Shown here: one piece after another, positions 26,176 to 36,614 of the stretch
How the letters are laid out: every line of letters begins with the position of its first letter
Numbering within the stretch: position 1 is the first letter of the stretch
NCBI RefSeq assembly: GCF_003725795.1
Contig: NZ_RBEE01000004.1
Coordinates: forward strand, 124,001 to 188,000
DNA length: 64,000 nt
Source of the DNA: Pedobacter jejuensis
Lineage (GTDB): Bacteria > Bacteroidota > Bacteroidia > Sphingobacteriales > Sphingobacteriaceae
Direction: 5' to 3'
Program-made: the position numbers and the translations under genes
Notes under the pieces: generated by a model
Told to the model about the DNA's origin: nothing
Databases searched by the model: none
Seen by the model: the letters and a program-made list of their open reading frames with translations, nothing else

Positions 26176-26796
26176 AATTTGATTTAATGATTAAAACTAA
26201 TAATTAATTAAACTCTTTATTTTTCGTGATGGATAAATCAAGCTATATGCCAATTGAATATTGAATAATAATTGCTGAAAATTTTTCATAAAATCCGCAA
26301 ATTTTTCAGTTTAAAATGTCAAAAATTCAGACAGCTTATTCCAAAATTGGTATACATTCTAGCGATATCTAACGCATTTTTATTAAATAGAAAAATTGTC
26401 CCAAATCTGGGTTTTCATCACAAAAAATAGCAATTACAAACTCATAACACAATTTTTAATATTTCTAATGCCATTTTAATTTAAACAGCTGATAATTAAC
26501 AACTTTACACGATGTGATCATTCAAAATAACAACACATACCGTATTATTAAAAATACAGACTTTTTAATTTATGTAATCATTTGTTTTACTGCATTTTAA
26601 GTTCGTGTAAAAATCGCTTTGATTAGAAACTCTACTCTTGATTAGGGGTTACTTTTGTTAGAAATTACAATCTTAAACTACATTCCTATTAGTTTTAAGA
26701 TACGCTCTCATTAACCTAGTTTTTGAATTTTTTTTTCCAAATGTCCACTATAAATTATTAACGGACATGGGATTTATGTGCAAGTGATTAAGAAAA
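26176..26796. other. AT-rich intergenic region between divergent hsp20 and the giant surface protein gene
   Basis: About 620 nt, strongly AT-rich, with no convincing open reading frame, tRNA or copy of the repeat families found elsewhere in the window. It must hold the promoters of both divergent genes. One exact TAnnTTTG box is at 26650-26657. No good box was found for hsp20. Confidence 0.6.
26650..26657 (+). promoter_or_regulatory. Candidate -7 box of the giant surface protein gene
   Basis: TACTTTTG matches TAnnTTTG. It would give a 5' leader of about 135 nt before the ATG at 26797. TTG triplets upstream are not at the ideal -33 spacing. Confidence 0.35.
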
Positions 26797-29700
26797 ATGA
26801 ATAAAAAAGCAGTATATACCCTATTATGCTTATTGTTTTTTAAAATACTTACCGTTGGAATTGCAAATGCATTTCCGAACAGTACACCTATTGCAGATGA
26901 TTTCTTACCTAATGAAAAAGGGAATTTTAAGACATCATTAACATTTAAATCATCTTTAAACGATTTATTAGCAGATTCTGATAATCATAAATCCAATCTA
27001 TTCGTACCAACCTACTCTACCCATTATATTGCACCTGCGCCTTGGCAATATTGGAATAAAGCCAATCAGATTGTAATTACGACAGAAAGTACATCAACTA
27101 TTTCTGGTAGTATTTATAAAAGTAACGGAGCTAAACTGTATGATTTTACAACTGTTGCTAATACACCTTTTGTAAGAGTTGTAACTAATGATGCACCTTC
27201 AACCACTCCCACCCATCAACTCAATACAGTTTTAGCTGGTGCCGGTTTAATCGTAATTGCAAACGGAACAATTGCTGTAAACTTGCGAAACATCGCTTCT
27301 GATAATTTGGGCGGCGATGGAAATGACGCTCAGATTAAAGGAAATGCATCGTTATTCAGTTTTGGTGATGCTGCAATTGGAACTGCATTTAGGGTAGGCT
27401 ATTATAGAGATGGAACACTAAGTGGTTCTGAATTACCTATTTATAGCATAATGGCTATAGAAAACAATACGGTGGTTAAAATTGCTGGTGTTGCAACTGC
27501 AACCTTAAATAAAGGGGAGAGTTATCTATTTCAAAGCCCCATTGGAACGCTGGTCGAGTCGTCAGGTCCGGCAGTTATGAATACCGGAGCCAGATTAGAT
27601 GCACCGGAAGGATGTGGTGATGGCGCCTACAATCCTATTCCCCCAATCGTGTCTTTAGGTTCTGAATATGTTATTGTTAAAGGTGAAGGTAATCTTACAG
27701 CCGAACAAACCACTGTAATAGCTTCAGAACCAAACACAAAATTTTATGTTGAATTTTATGATGAGAACGGGGTTTTTAAGCGTAGAGAAGATTTTACGAT
27801 TTCTGCAGCTGGAGGTTTTAAAACCTTTAAACATGGCTATATTAATGGTACAAACTGGAGTACGACAAATAATGGAAAGTTCTCATCATCAAGAATTGTA
27901 GCTGAAAAAGACGTACTTGTATTTTCGGGAACGGGTGGTATTTCTGTTGGTGGAGGTTGTGAAGTAGATGTTGCAGCACTTGTGCCAATTGAAAAATGCG
28001 GTGGTTCCAAAAATGTAGAAACTTATAAGTTTACCTCCTATACAGAAAGTGCATTAAGTTATTTTGGATACATTTTAACCAATTCACCAACTGACGTTAT
28101 TAATCTAAAAACGACAACAGGTAACAAAAATATCGAAAGCATTCCATCAGTAGGAAATAGAAAACCACTAGGCACTTCGGGTTTATATCTTATTAAATTT
28201 ACCGATGCTGATATTGGCAAACCAAACGTGATAACCTTAAGTAGCAACACGAGGCTTACCGTTTCGATGGTGCAGCAAGGTGATGGTTTCTCGATGTCTA
28301 ATTTTATATCTCGATTTGCGGAAAAAGCCGGACAACCAACAGTAGATAAAACGGACTGTTCGGCTGCCATTTTAACTGCACAACCGTCTGATGCAAGAGG
28401 ATATAAATGGTATTTCAATGGTGTTGAAATTAATGGTGCTACAGCTAATACTTATGTGGCTAAGGCTTCAGGAAATTATACGTTAACTGTAGAACTTGAA
28501 TGCGGAATGAGTGCACAATCTTTGCCGCTTATTATTTCGCTTTGCGATATCGATCGCTCTATAAAAAAGACGGTAGATAAAGCATTACCAAATTTGGGCG
28601 AAGAAGTTTCATTCAAACTGGTAGCCGAAAACTTAGGTTCGGGCAATGCGATTGGGGTTTCGGTTTTAGATAAACTTCCGGCTGGATATACCTATGTATC
28701 ACACACGACTGCTACTGGAAGTTATGACAGTGCTACCGGTATTTGGTCGATAGGTGGAATGAATAGTGGAGCAAGTGCTGAACTAATTATAAATGCGAAG
28801 GTTGCACAAGATGGTACTAACATAAATAAAGCAAAAATTACTGGCACGCAGACTGACATCAATCCTAATAATGATGAAAGCGAAATATCAACTCGTACAG
28901 AGTTGGGTACGGTAACATTAGTACCCCAAGGTTCTCCCGACCGAAGTGTTTGTTTGAATACTGCAATCGAAGAAATAGTTTACAAAATTGGAGGTGGAGC
29001 ATCATCAGCTGTTGTTACAAATTTGCCTGCAGGATTTAATTATACCCAAGAAGGTGATTTGATTAAAATTACTGGTTCATCCAATGTTCCTACACTACCA
29101 GAAGGAACTACTTATACCATTACCACAGTTGGTGGCATTCCTGCTTCAAAATCAGGTATTATTGTAGTGAAACCAAATGTAAGCGCTCCTGTATTTATGT
29201 CTGAACTTGCTACAGAACGTTGTGCTGGAAGTGGTGAAATCACTTATTCGGCAACTGCTACAAATAGCGAATCAATTGTTTATCAACTTGCTCCCACGAA
29301 TGCAGGTACGATTAATGCCGCTACGGGACTTGTTAGTTGGGCAGCTGAATTTGTAGGAGAAGCAACTGTTAGAGCTACCGCAAAAGGTTGCGATCAAAAG
29401 TTTACTGAATTTAAAATTAACGTATTACCTCGGCCGTTAGCACCAACTGCACCAGATCCAGTATATTGCCAAAACCAAACTGGAGTTTTAGCACTTACAG
29501 CAACCACCGAACGCGATGCAACTTTAGTTTGGTATGATTCAAACAAACAAGTTCTTTCGGAAGCACCAATACCTTCCACTGCTACAGCAGGAACTCAAAT
29601 ATTTTATGTAGCTCAGAAATTCGATATCGGTTGCGAAGGTGAAAAGACTGAAATTAAGGTTACCATCAATCCTACTCCTTCTAAGCCAACTGCACCAAAT

Positions 29701-32700
29701 CCAGTGTATTGCCAAAACCAAACCGGAGTTCCTGAGCTTACTGCAACTGCATCAACTGACGCAACTTTGGTTTGGTACAATGAATCCGGACAGGTTTTGC
29801 CATCTACACCAACACCTTCAACTGCTACAGTTGGAACTCAAAAATACTATGTTGCTCAGAAATTTCCTACAGGATGCGAAGGTCCGAAAGCAGAAATAGT
29901 GGTAACTATTAATCCGCTTCCTGCAGCTCCAGCTGTTTCTGCTACTTTATCGTATTGCCAAAATCAAACTGGAGTTCTTGCACTTTCTGCAAATCCAGAC
30001 GCCAATGCAACCTTAGTTTGGTACAACGAATCCGGACAAGTTTTGCCATCTGCTCCAACACCTTCAACTGCTGTTGCTGGAACATTTAAACATTATGTTG
30101 CGCAGAAATTTTCTACAGGCTGTGAAGGTCCGAAAGCAGAAATAGTGGTAACTATTAATCCGCTTCCCGCAGCTCCGACTGTTTCAAATTTAACATATTG
30201 TCAAAACCAAACTGGAGTTCCTGCACTTACTGCGAATCCCAATTCCAATGCAACCTTAGTTTGGTACAATGAATCCGGACAGGTTTTGCCATCTACACCA
30301 ACACCTTCAACTGCTACAGTTGGAACTCAAAAATACTATGTTGCTCAGAAATTTCCTACAGGATGTGAAGGTCCGAAAGCGGAAATAGTGGTAACCGTTA
30401 ATCCACTTCCTGGAGCTCCAACTGTTTCTGCTACTTTAGCATATTGCCAAAATCAAACTGGAGTTCCAGCTCTTACTGCAACCTCATCAAATGGTGCAAC
30501 TTTAGTTTGGTATAATGAATCCGGACAGGTTTTGCCATCTACACCAACACCTTCAACTGCTACAGTTGGAACTCAAAAATACTATGTTGCTCAGAAATTT
30601 CCTACAGGATGTGAAGGTCCGAAAGCGGAAATAGTGGTAACCGTTAATCCACTTCCTAGAGCTTCAACTGTTTCTGCTACTTTAGCATATTGCCAAAACC
30701 AAACTGGAGTTCCTGAGCTTACTGCAAATCCAGACGCCAATGCAACCTTAGTTTGGTACAATGAAGCCGGACAAGTTTTGCCATCTGCACCAACACCTTC
30801 AACTGCGACAGTTGGAACTCAGAAATATTATGTTGCACAGAAATTTTCTACAGGATGTGAAGGTTCGAAAGCGGAGATAGTGGTAACCATCAATCCGATT
30901 CCTGCAGCCCCAACTGTTTCTGCTACTTTAGCATATTGCCAAAATCAAACTGGAGTTCCTGAACTTATTGCAAATCCAGACGCCAATGCAACCTTAGTTT
31001 GGTACAATGAAACTGGACAAGTTTTGCCATCTGCTCCAACACCTTCAACTGCTACAGTTGGAACTCAAAAATACTATGTTGCGCAAAAATTTTCTATAGG
31101 ATGTGAAGGTCCAAAAGCGGAAATAGTGGTAACCATTAATCCGATTCCTGCAGCCCCAACTGTTTCTGCTACTTTAGCATATTGCCAAAATCAAACCGGA
31201 GTTCCAGCTCTTACTGCAAATCCAGACGCCAATGCAACCTTAGTTTGGTACAACGAAACTGGACAAGTTTTGCCATCTGCTCCAACACCTTCAACTGCTA
31301 CAGTTGGAATTCAGAAATATTTTGTTGCCCAGAAATTCGCTACAGGATGTGAAGGTCCGAAAGCGGAAATAGTGGTAACCGTTAATCCACTTCCTGGAGC
31401 TCCAACTGTTTCTGCGACTTTATCGTATTGCCAAAATCAATCTGGTGTTCCTGAGCTTTCTGCAAATCCAGACGCCAATGCAACTTTGGTTTGGTACAAT
31501 GAAGCAGGACAAGTTTTGCCATCTGCTCCAACACCTTCAACTGCTACAGTTGGAACTCAAAAATACTATGTTGCTCAAAAGCTTATAAATGGTTGCGAAA
31601 GTGAAAAGGCGGAAATAGTGGTAACCATTAATCCTCTTCCAGCAGCCCCAACTGTTTCAAATTTAACTTACTGTCAAAACCAAACTGGAATTCCTGCACT
31701 TACCGCATCGGCGTCAAGTGGTGCAACTTTGGTTTGGTACAATGAAAGTGGTCAAGTTCTTTCTGCTGCTCCAACACCTTCAACCGCTACAGTTGGAACA
31801 CTTAAATATTATGTTGCGCAGAAATTTTCTACAGGATGCGAAGGTCCAAAAGCAGAGATAGTGGTAACCATTAATCCGCTTCCAGCAGCCCCAACTGTTT
31901 CTGCCACTTTAGCATATTGCCAAAATCAAACTGGAGTTCCAGCTCTTACTGCAACCTCATCAAATGGTGCAACTTTAGTTCGGTATAATGAAGCAGGACA
32001 AGTTTTGCCATCTGCTCCAACACCTTCAACTGCTACAGTTGGAACTCAAAAATACTATGTTGCTCAAAAGCTTATAAATGGTTGCGAAAGTGAAAAGGCG
32101 GAAATTACGGTTACCATCAACCCAACTCCTTCTAAGCCAACCGCAACAAATCCAGTATATTGCCAAAACCAAACTGGAATTCCTGAACTTACTGCAAGTA
32201 CATCAACTGACGCAACTTTGGTTTGGTACAATGAAGCAGGACAAGTTTTGCCATCTGCTCCAACACCTTCAACTGCTACAGTTGGAACTAAAAAATATTA
32301 TGTTGCTCAAAAGCTTATAAATGGTTGCGAAAGTGAAAAGGCGGAAATTACGGTTACCATCAATCCTACTCTTTCTAAGCCAACCGCACCAAATCCAGTA
32401 TATTGCCAAAACCAAACTGGAGTTCCTGAACTTACTGCAAGTACATCAACTGACGCAACTTTGGTTTGGTACAATGAAGCAGGACAAGTTTTGCCATCTG
32501 CTCCAACACCTTCAACTGCGATAGTTGGAACTAAAAAATATTATGTTGCTCAAAAGCTTATAAATAGTTGCGAAAGTGAAAAGGCGGAAATAGTGGTAAC
32601 CATTAATTCGCTTCCTGCAGTTCCAGCTGTTTCTGCTACTTTATCGTATTGCCAAAATCAAACTGGAGTTCCTGAGCTTATTGCAAATCCAGCCGCCAAT

Positions 32701-35562
32701 GCAACCTTAGTTTGGTACAATGAATCCGGACAGGTTTTGACATCTGCTCCGACACCTTCAACTGCGACAGTTGGAACTAAAAAATATTATGTTGCTCAAA
32801 AGCTTATAAATGGTTGCGAAAGTGAAAAGGCGGAAATTACGGTTACCATTAATCCGCTTCCTGCAGCTCCAGCTGTTTCTGCTGCTTTATCGTATTGCCA
32901 AAATCAAACTGGAGTTCCTGAACTTTCTGCAAATCCAGACGCCAATGCAACCTTAGTTTGGTACAACGAAACTGGACAAGTTTTGCCATCTGCTCCAACA
33001 CCTTCAACTGCTACAGTTGGAATTCAGAAATATTTTGTTGCCCAGAAATTCGCTACAGGATGTGAAGGTCCGAAAGCGGAGATAGTGATAACCATTAATC
33101 CGCTTCCAGCAGCTCCGACTGTTTCTACTACTTTAGCATATTGCCTAAATCAAACTGGAGTTCCTGAGCTTACTGCAAATCCAGACGCCAATGCAGCCTT
33201 AGTTTGGTATAATGAAGCAGGACAAGTTTTGCCATCTGCTCCAACACCTTCAACTGCTACAGTTGGAACTCAAAAATATTTTGTTGCTCAAAAGCTTATA
33301 AATGGTTGCGAAAGTGAAAAGGCGGAAATTACGGTTACCATCAACCCAACTCCTTCTAAGCCAACCGCACCAAATCAAGTGTATTGCCAAAACCAAACTG
33401 GAGTTCCTGAACTTACTGCATCTGCATTAACTGGCGCAACCTTAGTTTGGTACAATGAATCCGGACAGGTTTTGCCATCTACACCAACACCTTCAACTGC
33501 TACAGTTGGAACTAAGAAATATTATGTTGCTCAAAAATTTTCTACAGGGTGTGAAGGTCCAAAAGCAGAGATAGTGGTAACCATTAATCCGATTCCTGCA
33601 GCTCCAGCTGTTTCTGCTACTTTATCGTATTGCCAAAATCAAATTGGAGTTCCAGAACTTACTGCAACTCCATCGACTGACGCAACTTTGGCTTGGTACA
33701 ATGAATCCGGACAGGTTTTGACATCTGCTCCAATACCTTCAACTGCGACAGTTGGAACTCAGAAATACTTTGTTGCTCAAAAATTTTCTACAGGGTGTGA
33801 AGGTCCAAAAGCAGAGATAGTGGTAACCATTAATCTGCTTCCTGCACTTCCAACTGTTTCTGCTACTTTATCGTATTGCCAAAATCAAACTGGAGTTCCT
33901 GCACTTACTGCAAATCCCGATGCCAATGCAACCTTAGTTTGGTACAACGAAACTGGACAAGTTCTGCCATCTGCACCAACACCTTCAACTGCTACAGTTG
34001 GAACTCAAAAATATTATGTTGCGCAGAAATTTCCTACAGGATGTGAAAGTCCGAAAGCGGAAATATTGGTAACCATTAATCCGCTTCCTGCAGCTCCAAC
34101 TGTTTCCGGTACTTTATCATATTGCCAAAATCAAAAGGCAGTTCCTGCACTTACTGCAACGGCATCAAGTGGTGCAACTTTGGTTTGGTACAATGAAGCC
34201 GGACAAATTCTTCCGTCTGCTCCGACACCTTCAATTGCGACAGTTGGAATTCAGAAATATTTTGTTGCCCAGAAATTTTCTACAGGATGTGAAGGTCCGA
34301 AATCGGAAATAGTGGTAACCATTATTCCTTTAGGTACTAAACCTTTAATTACCAGTAGCGGCAACCTTCAATTTTGTTTAGGCGGTTCAGTTATTTTAAC
34401 ATCTTCAACTGCTCATCAATATCAATGGTATAAAGATAATCAGCCCATAAATGGTGCGACAGGCAAGAGCATAACAATTACTTTGAGCGGAGAATATCGT
34501 ATCGAAACCAAGAATATCAATGGTTGTTCTTCCTTAATTTCTGATCCTGTTATCATTATAAATGAAGGAACGCCAACAAAGCCATCGATTACTGCAACTA
34601 CTGCTATAGAACTTTGTAAAGGTGAAAAAGCAACGCTAAAATCATCTGCATCAACGGGAAATCAATGGTACAGAAATGGAAGCATCATCCCAGGGGCAAT
34701 TGATCAGATTTTTCAAACCTCTCTAGATGGTAGCTACACAGTAAAAACTAAAACCCCAGCTGGTTGCGAAAGCTTAATGTCTGAACCAATTTCTATAATA
34801 TTTAAAGATTTATTGCCTCCGCCATCAATTTCTCCTGTTGGTGAGCAAGTAATTTGCAGAGGTGGCAGAGTAACATTAAGCTCGTCATCATCTACGGGCA
34901 ACCAATGGTTCAAAGATGGGGTATTAATTCCGGGTGCAGTAAACCAAACCTATGTAGCTACTTCAGGTGGCATTTATTCGGCAAAAGCTATTAATACAAC
35001 GGGTTGCGGAGGTACGATTTCAAACATCGTTCAGGTTAACGAAGTTGATTTTAAAATTTCCCTATCAGCAAATGATGAATTTAGCCAACCAGATGGAAGC
35101 ATCGTTTTAAAAACATCATCAAACTTAAAATATAAAGTGGTTAGTTGGTCGCCTCAAAATTTATTTCAAAAACAAGATGCTACAACTCAAAGCTTAAATT
35201 TAAAATCCAATGTAAATGTTGTTGTAAATGTGATGTCGGAAAATGGTTGTATAACCTCTGCTAGTTTGGCTTTAAACTATACAAAGAAAAGAGATTTATT
35301 TATTCCAAACACCTTTACACCAAACGCTGATGGCAAAAACGACTTCGTTAAAGTTTACGGTAATGAAATAGATGCCGTAGAATTTATGGTATATACCCAA
35401 TGGGGCGAATTAATTTATAGATCAAAAGAAAAAGATGCATCTTGGGATGGGAATTACAGAGGTTTGCCTCAACCCGTTGGTGTTTACTTATATAAATGTG
35501 TGGTTCGGTTTAACGATGGAGAAGAACTTACAAAACATGGTGCAATTAATTTGTTGAGGTAG
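26797..35562 (+). CDS. Giant secreted repeat protein with type IX (gliding-motility-type) C-terminal sorting domain
   Basis: 2921 residues. A signal peptide (LLFFKILTVGIANA) is followed by an N-terminal region of about residues 60-500 that resembles the IgGFc-binding-protein N-terminal domain of other Bacteroidota surface proteins. Then come an Ig-like unit (around 510-585, KWYFNGVEINGATANTY), a DUF11-type domain (586-700, DKLPAGYTYV), and a linker. From about 886 to 2511 there are 20 near-identical units of about 81 residues built on YCQNQTGVP, ATLVWYNE, GQVLPSAPTPSTATVGTQ and YYVAQK. Three further Ig-like units (QWYKDNQPINGA and relatives) precede a CHU_C domain from about 2835 (FIPNTFTPNADGKNDFVKV, then WGELIYRS). 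That C-terminal domain directs export by the type IX system. An adhesin or matrix role is likely. The PorP/SprF gene follows after 1 nt. Confidence 0.92.
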   Translation: MNKKAVYTLLCLLFFKILTVGIANAFPNSTPIADDFLPNEKGNFKTSLTFKSSLNDLLADSDNHKSNLFVPTYSTHYIAPAPWQYWNKANQIVITTESTSTISGSIYKSNGAKLYDFTTVANTPFVRVVTNDAPSTTPTHQLNTVLAGAGLIVIANGTIAVNLRNIASDNLGGDGNDAQIKGNASLFSFGDAAIGTAFRVGYYRDGTLSGSELPIYSIMAIENNTVVKIAGVATATLNKGESYLFQSPIGTLVESSGPAVMNTGARLDAPEGCGDGAYNPIPPIVSLGSEYVIVKGEGNLTAEQTTVIASEPNTKFYVEFYDENGVFKRREDFTISAAGGFKTFKHGYINGTNWSTTNNGKFSSSRIVAEKDVLVFSGTGGISVGGGCEVDVAALVPIEKCGGSKNVETYKFTSYTESALSYFGYILTNSPTDVINLKTTTGNKNIESIPSVGNRKPLGTSGLYLIKFTDADIGKPNVITLSSNTRLTVSMVQQGDGFSMSNFISRFAEKAGQPTVDKTDCSAAILTAQPSDARGYKWYFNGVEINGATANTYVAKASGNYTLTVELECGMSAQSLPLIISLCDIDRSIKKTVDKALPNLGEEVSFKLVAENLGSGNAIGVSVLDKLPAGYTYVSHTTATGSYDSATGIWSIGGMNSGASAELIINAKVAQDGTNINKAKITGTQTDINPNNDESEISTRTELGTVTLVPQGSPDRSVCLNTAIEEIVYKIGGGASSAVVTNLPAGFNYTQEGDLIKITGSSNVPTLPEGTTYTITTVGGIPASKSGIIVVKPNVSAPVFMSELATERCAGSGEITYSATATNSESIVYQLAPTNAGTINAATGLVSWAAEFVGEATVRATAKGCDQKFTEFKINVLPRPLAPTAPDPVYCQNQTGVLALTATTERDATLVWYDSNKQVLSEAPIPSTATAGTQIFYVAQKFDIGCEGEKTEIKVTINPTPSKPTAPNPVYCQNQTGVPELTATASTDATLVWYNESGQVLPSTPTPSTATVGTQKYYVAQKFPTGCEGPKAEIVVTINPLPAAPAVSATLSYCQNQTGVLALSANPDANATLVWYNESGQVLPSAPTPSTAVAGTFKHYVAQKFSTGCEGPKAEIVVTINPLPAAPTVSNLTYCQNQTGVPALTANPNSNATLVWYNESGQVLPSTPTPSTATVGTQKYYVAQKFPTGCEGPKAEIVVTVNPLPGAPTVSATLAYCQNQTGVPALTATSSNGATLVWYNESGQVLPSTPTPSTATVGTQKYYVAQKFPTGCEGPKAEIVVTVNPLPRASTVSATLAYCQNQTGVPELTANPDANATLVWYNEAGQVLPSAPTPSTATVGTQKYYVAQKFSTGCEGSKAEIVVTINPIPAAPTVSATLAYCQNQTGVPELIANPDANATLVWYNETGQVLPSAPTPSTATVGTQKYYVAQKFSIGCEGPKAEIVVTINPIPAAPTVSATLAYCQNQTGVPALTANPDANATLVWYNETGQVLPSAPTPSTATVGIQKYFVAQKFATGCEGPKAEIVVTVNPLPGAPTVSATLSYCQNQSGVPELSANPDANATLVWYNEAGQVLPSAPTPSTATVGTQKYYVAQKLINGCESEKAEIVVTINPLPAAPTVSNLTYCQNQTGIPALTASASSGATLVWYNESGQVLSAAPTPSTATVGTLKYYVAQKFSTGCEGPKAEIVVTINPLPAAPTVSATLAYCQNQTGVPALTATSSNGATLVRYNEAGQVLPSAPTPSTATVGTQKYYVAQKLINGCESEKAEITVTINPTPSKPTATNPVYCQNQTGIPELTASTSTDATLVWYNEAGQVLPSAPTPSTATVGTKKYYVAQKLINGCESEKAEITVTINPTLSKPTAPNPVYCQNQTGVPELTASTSTDATLVWYNEAGQVLPSAPTPSTAIVGTKKYYVAQKLINSCESEKAEIVVTINSLPAVPAVSATLSYCQNQTGVPELIANPAANATLVWYNESGQVLTSAPTPSTATVGTKKYYVAQKLINGCESEKAEITVTINPLPAAPAVSAALSYCQNQTGVPELSANPDANATLVWYNETGQVLPSAPTPSTATVGIQKYFVAQKFATGCEGPKAEIVITINPLPAAPTVSTTLAYCLNQTGVPELTANPDANAALVWYNEAGQVLPSAPTPSTATVGTQKYFVAQKLINGCESEKAEITVTINPTPSKPTAPNQVYCQNQTGVPELTASALTGATLVWYNESGQVLPSTPTPSTATVGTKKYYVAQKFSTGCEGPKAEIVVTINPIPAAPAVSATLSYCQNQIGVPELTATPSTDATLAWYNESGQVLTSAPIPSTATVGTQKYFVAQKFSTGCEGPKAEIVVTINLLPALPTVSATLSYCQNQTGVPALTANPDANATLVWYNETGQVLPSAPTPSTATVGTQKYYVAQKFPTGCESPKAEILVTINPLPAAPTVSGTLSYCQNQKAVPALTATASSGATLVWYNEAGQILPSAPTPSIATVGIQKYFVAQKFSTGCEGPKSEIVVTIIPLGTKPLITSSGNLQFCLGGSVILTSSTAHQYQWYKDNQPINGATGKSITITLSGEYRIETKNINGCSSLISDPVIIINEGTPTKPSITATTAIELCKGEKATLKSSASTGNQWYRNGSIIPGAIDQIFQTSLDGSYTVKTKTPAGCESLMSEPISIIFKDLLPPPSISPVGEQVICRGGRVTLSSSSSTGNQWFKDGVLIPGAVNQTYVATSGGIYSAKAINTTGCGGTISNIVQVNEVDFKISLSANDEFSQPDGSIVLKTSSNLKYKVVSWSPQNLFQKQDATTQSLNLKSNVNVVVNVMSENGCITSASLALNYTKKRDLFIPNTFTPNADGKNDFVKVYGNEIDAVEFMVYTQWGELIYRSKEKDASWDGNYRGLPQPVGVYLYKCVVRFNDGEELTKHGAINLLR
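29440..34330 (+). repeat. Tandem array of 20 coding repeats, each about 243 bp
   Basis: Twenty in-frame copies start at tattgccaaaa(c/t)caa, encoding YCQNQ (once YCLNQ). Copies are nearly identical at the DNA level. Variants are shuffled: two linkers (INPLPAAPTVSATL and INPTPSKPTAPNPV) and two late segments (FSTGCEGPKAEI and LINGCESEKAEI) occur in changing combinations. This suggests recent unequal exchange or gene conversion. Confidence 0.95.
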
Positions 35563-35563
35563 T

Positions 35564-36550
35564 ATGAGGAACGTGTTTTTTTTAGTTTTTTTTCTGGTGG
35601 CTTTTAAAACCTATGCCCAGGTAGATCCTCATTTTTCACAATATTATGCTTATGCCCTTTGGATGAATCCTGCACTTGCAGGCGCATCTCAGATGGATTA
35701 CAGAGCAACACTGATACACAGAAGTCAGAGTTTTGGTAATGTAAATACCTTTAATACTGATGGTTTATCGGCCGAGCTAACCACTAACCGAAACATAAAT
35801 ATTGGTGTAAATATTTTAAACCAAACGGCTACAAGTGGCGGCTATGGTTACATAAATGGTAGTTTATCTCTTGCCTACACCGGTATAAAATTTGGTTATA
35901 ACGAAGATTATAATTTTATTTTTGGGATAAACGCCGGTTTTTTGAATCGAAGATTTGATAGCAGTAGATTTCAACTTGGCGACCAATATCAATCTGGAGT
36001 TGGTTTTAATCCAGTAATTCCTACTGCAGATAATTTCAACAACAATGCTTCTACTGTTTTAGATGCTGGTGCAGGTGTTGCCTTTTTTGATACCAACCCG
36101 CTCAAAAAAGCCAATTTATTTGCTGCATTTTCTATGAATCATTTAACCCGACCGGTAGATCCGTTTGTGAACTCGCAGGGGAAATATTATTTACCAATTC
36201 GTTATCTGGTAAATGCCGGTGTGAGTATTAAATTGAAAAATAATATGGTGGTTATTCCGCACATCATGTATGCAAGGCAAGGCAATGCACAAGAACGTAT
36301 GGCAGGTGTTTATCTGTCAGTTCCATCGGGTAATACATCTGAAGTGATATTGGGAGGAAACATTCGTTATAAAGATGCAATCGTTCCTTACGGAGGATTT
36401 ACATTTAATAATTTTACGCTAGGCTTAAGCTACGATATTAACCCAGCACTTAACACAGCAGGAACAAACACAAATACTTTCGAAATTTCATTAACTTTTT
36501 TCAAACGTAAATCAGAAAATTACCGAGGCATTCGGTGTCCGGTGTTTTAA
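35564..36550 (+). CDS. PorP/SprF-family type IX secretion membrane protein
   Basis: 328 residues. A signal peptide (VFFLVFFLVAFKTYAQ) is followed by the family opening VDPHFSQYYAYALWMNPALAGA, then repeated amphipathic beta-strand segments as in an outer-membrane barrel (GYNEDYNFIFGINAGFLNRR, FSMNHLTRPVDPF). The end is GLSYDINPAL followed by NTFEISLTFFKRK. SprF of Flavobacterium is needed for display of the giant adhesin SprB, and many paralogues sit right after a large CHU_C protein. That is the arrangement here, with 1 nt between the stop and this start. It is probably the dedicated surface partner of the giant repeat protein. Confidence 0.94.
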   Translation: MRNVFFLVFFLVAFKTYAQVDPHFSQYYAYALWMNPALAGASQMDYRATLIHRSQSFGNVNTFNTDGLSAELTTNRNINIGVNILNQTATSGGYGYINGSLSLAYTGIKFGYNEDYNFIFGINAGFLNRRFDSSRFQLGDQYQSGVGFNPVIPTADNFNNNASTVLDAGAGVAFFDTNPLKKANLFAAFSMNHLTRPVDPFVNSQGKYYLPIRYLVNAGVSIKLKNNMVVIPHIMYARQGNAQERMAGVYLSVPSGNTSEVILGGNIRYKDAIVPYGGFTFNNFTLGLSYDINPALNTAGTNTNTFEISLTFFKRKSENYRGIRCPVF

Positions 36551-36614
36551 CAGGATAGATTATTTCCATCCTAAAGCTATTCGTCTCAACCTCTTCAAAT
36601 CTAATTTTCGTAAA

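Noticed and set aside
26161-26796. A non-coding RNA gene in the large AT-rich gap
   Set aside because: No stable hairpin, terminator or conserved motif is visible. It is better explained as a divergent promoter region.
32078-32524. Plus-strand Leu/Gln-rich frames inside the giant repeat gene
   Set aside because: They are out-of-frame readings of the 243-bp repeat and recur with it. The main frame is continuous and has a signal peptide and a sorting domain.
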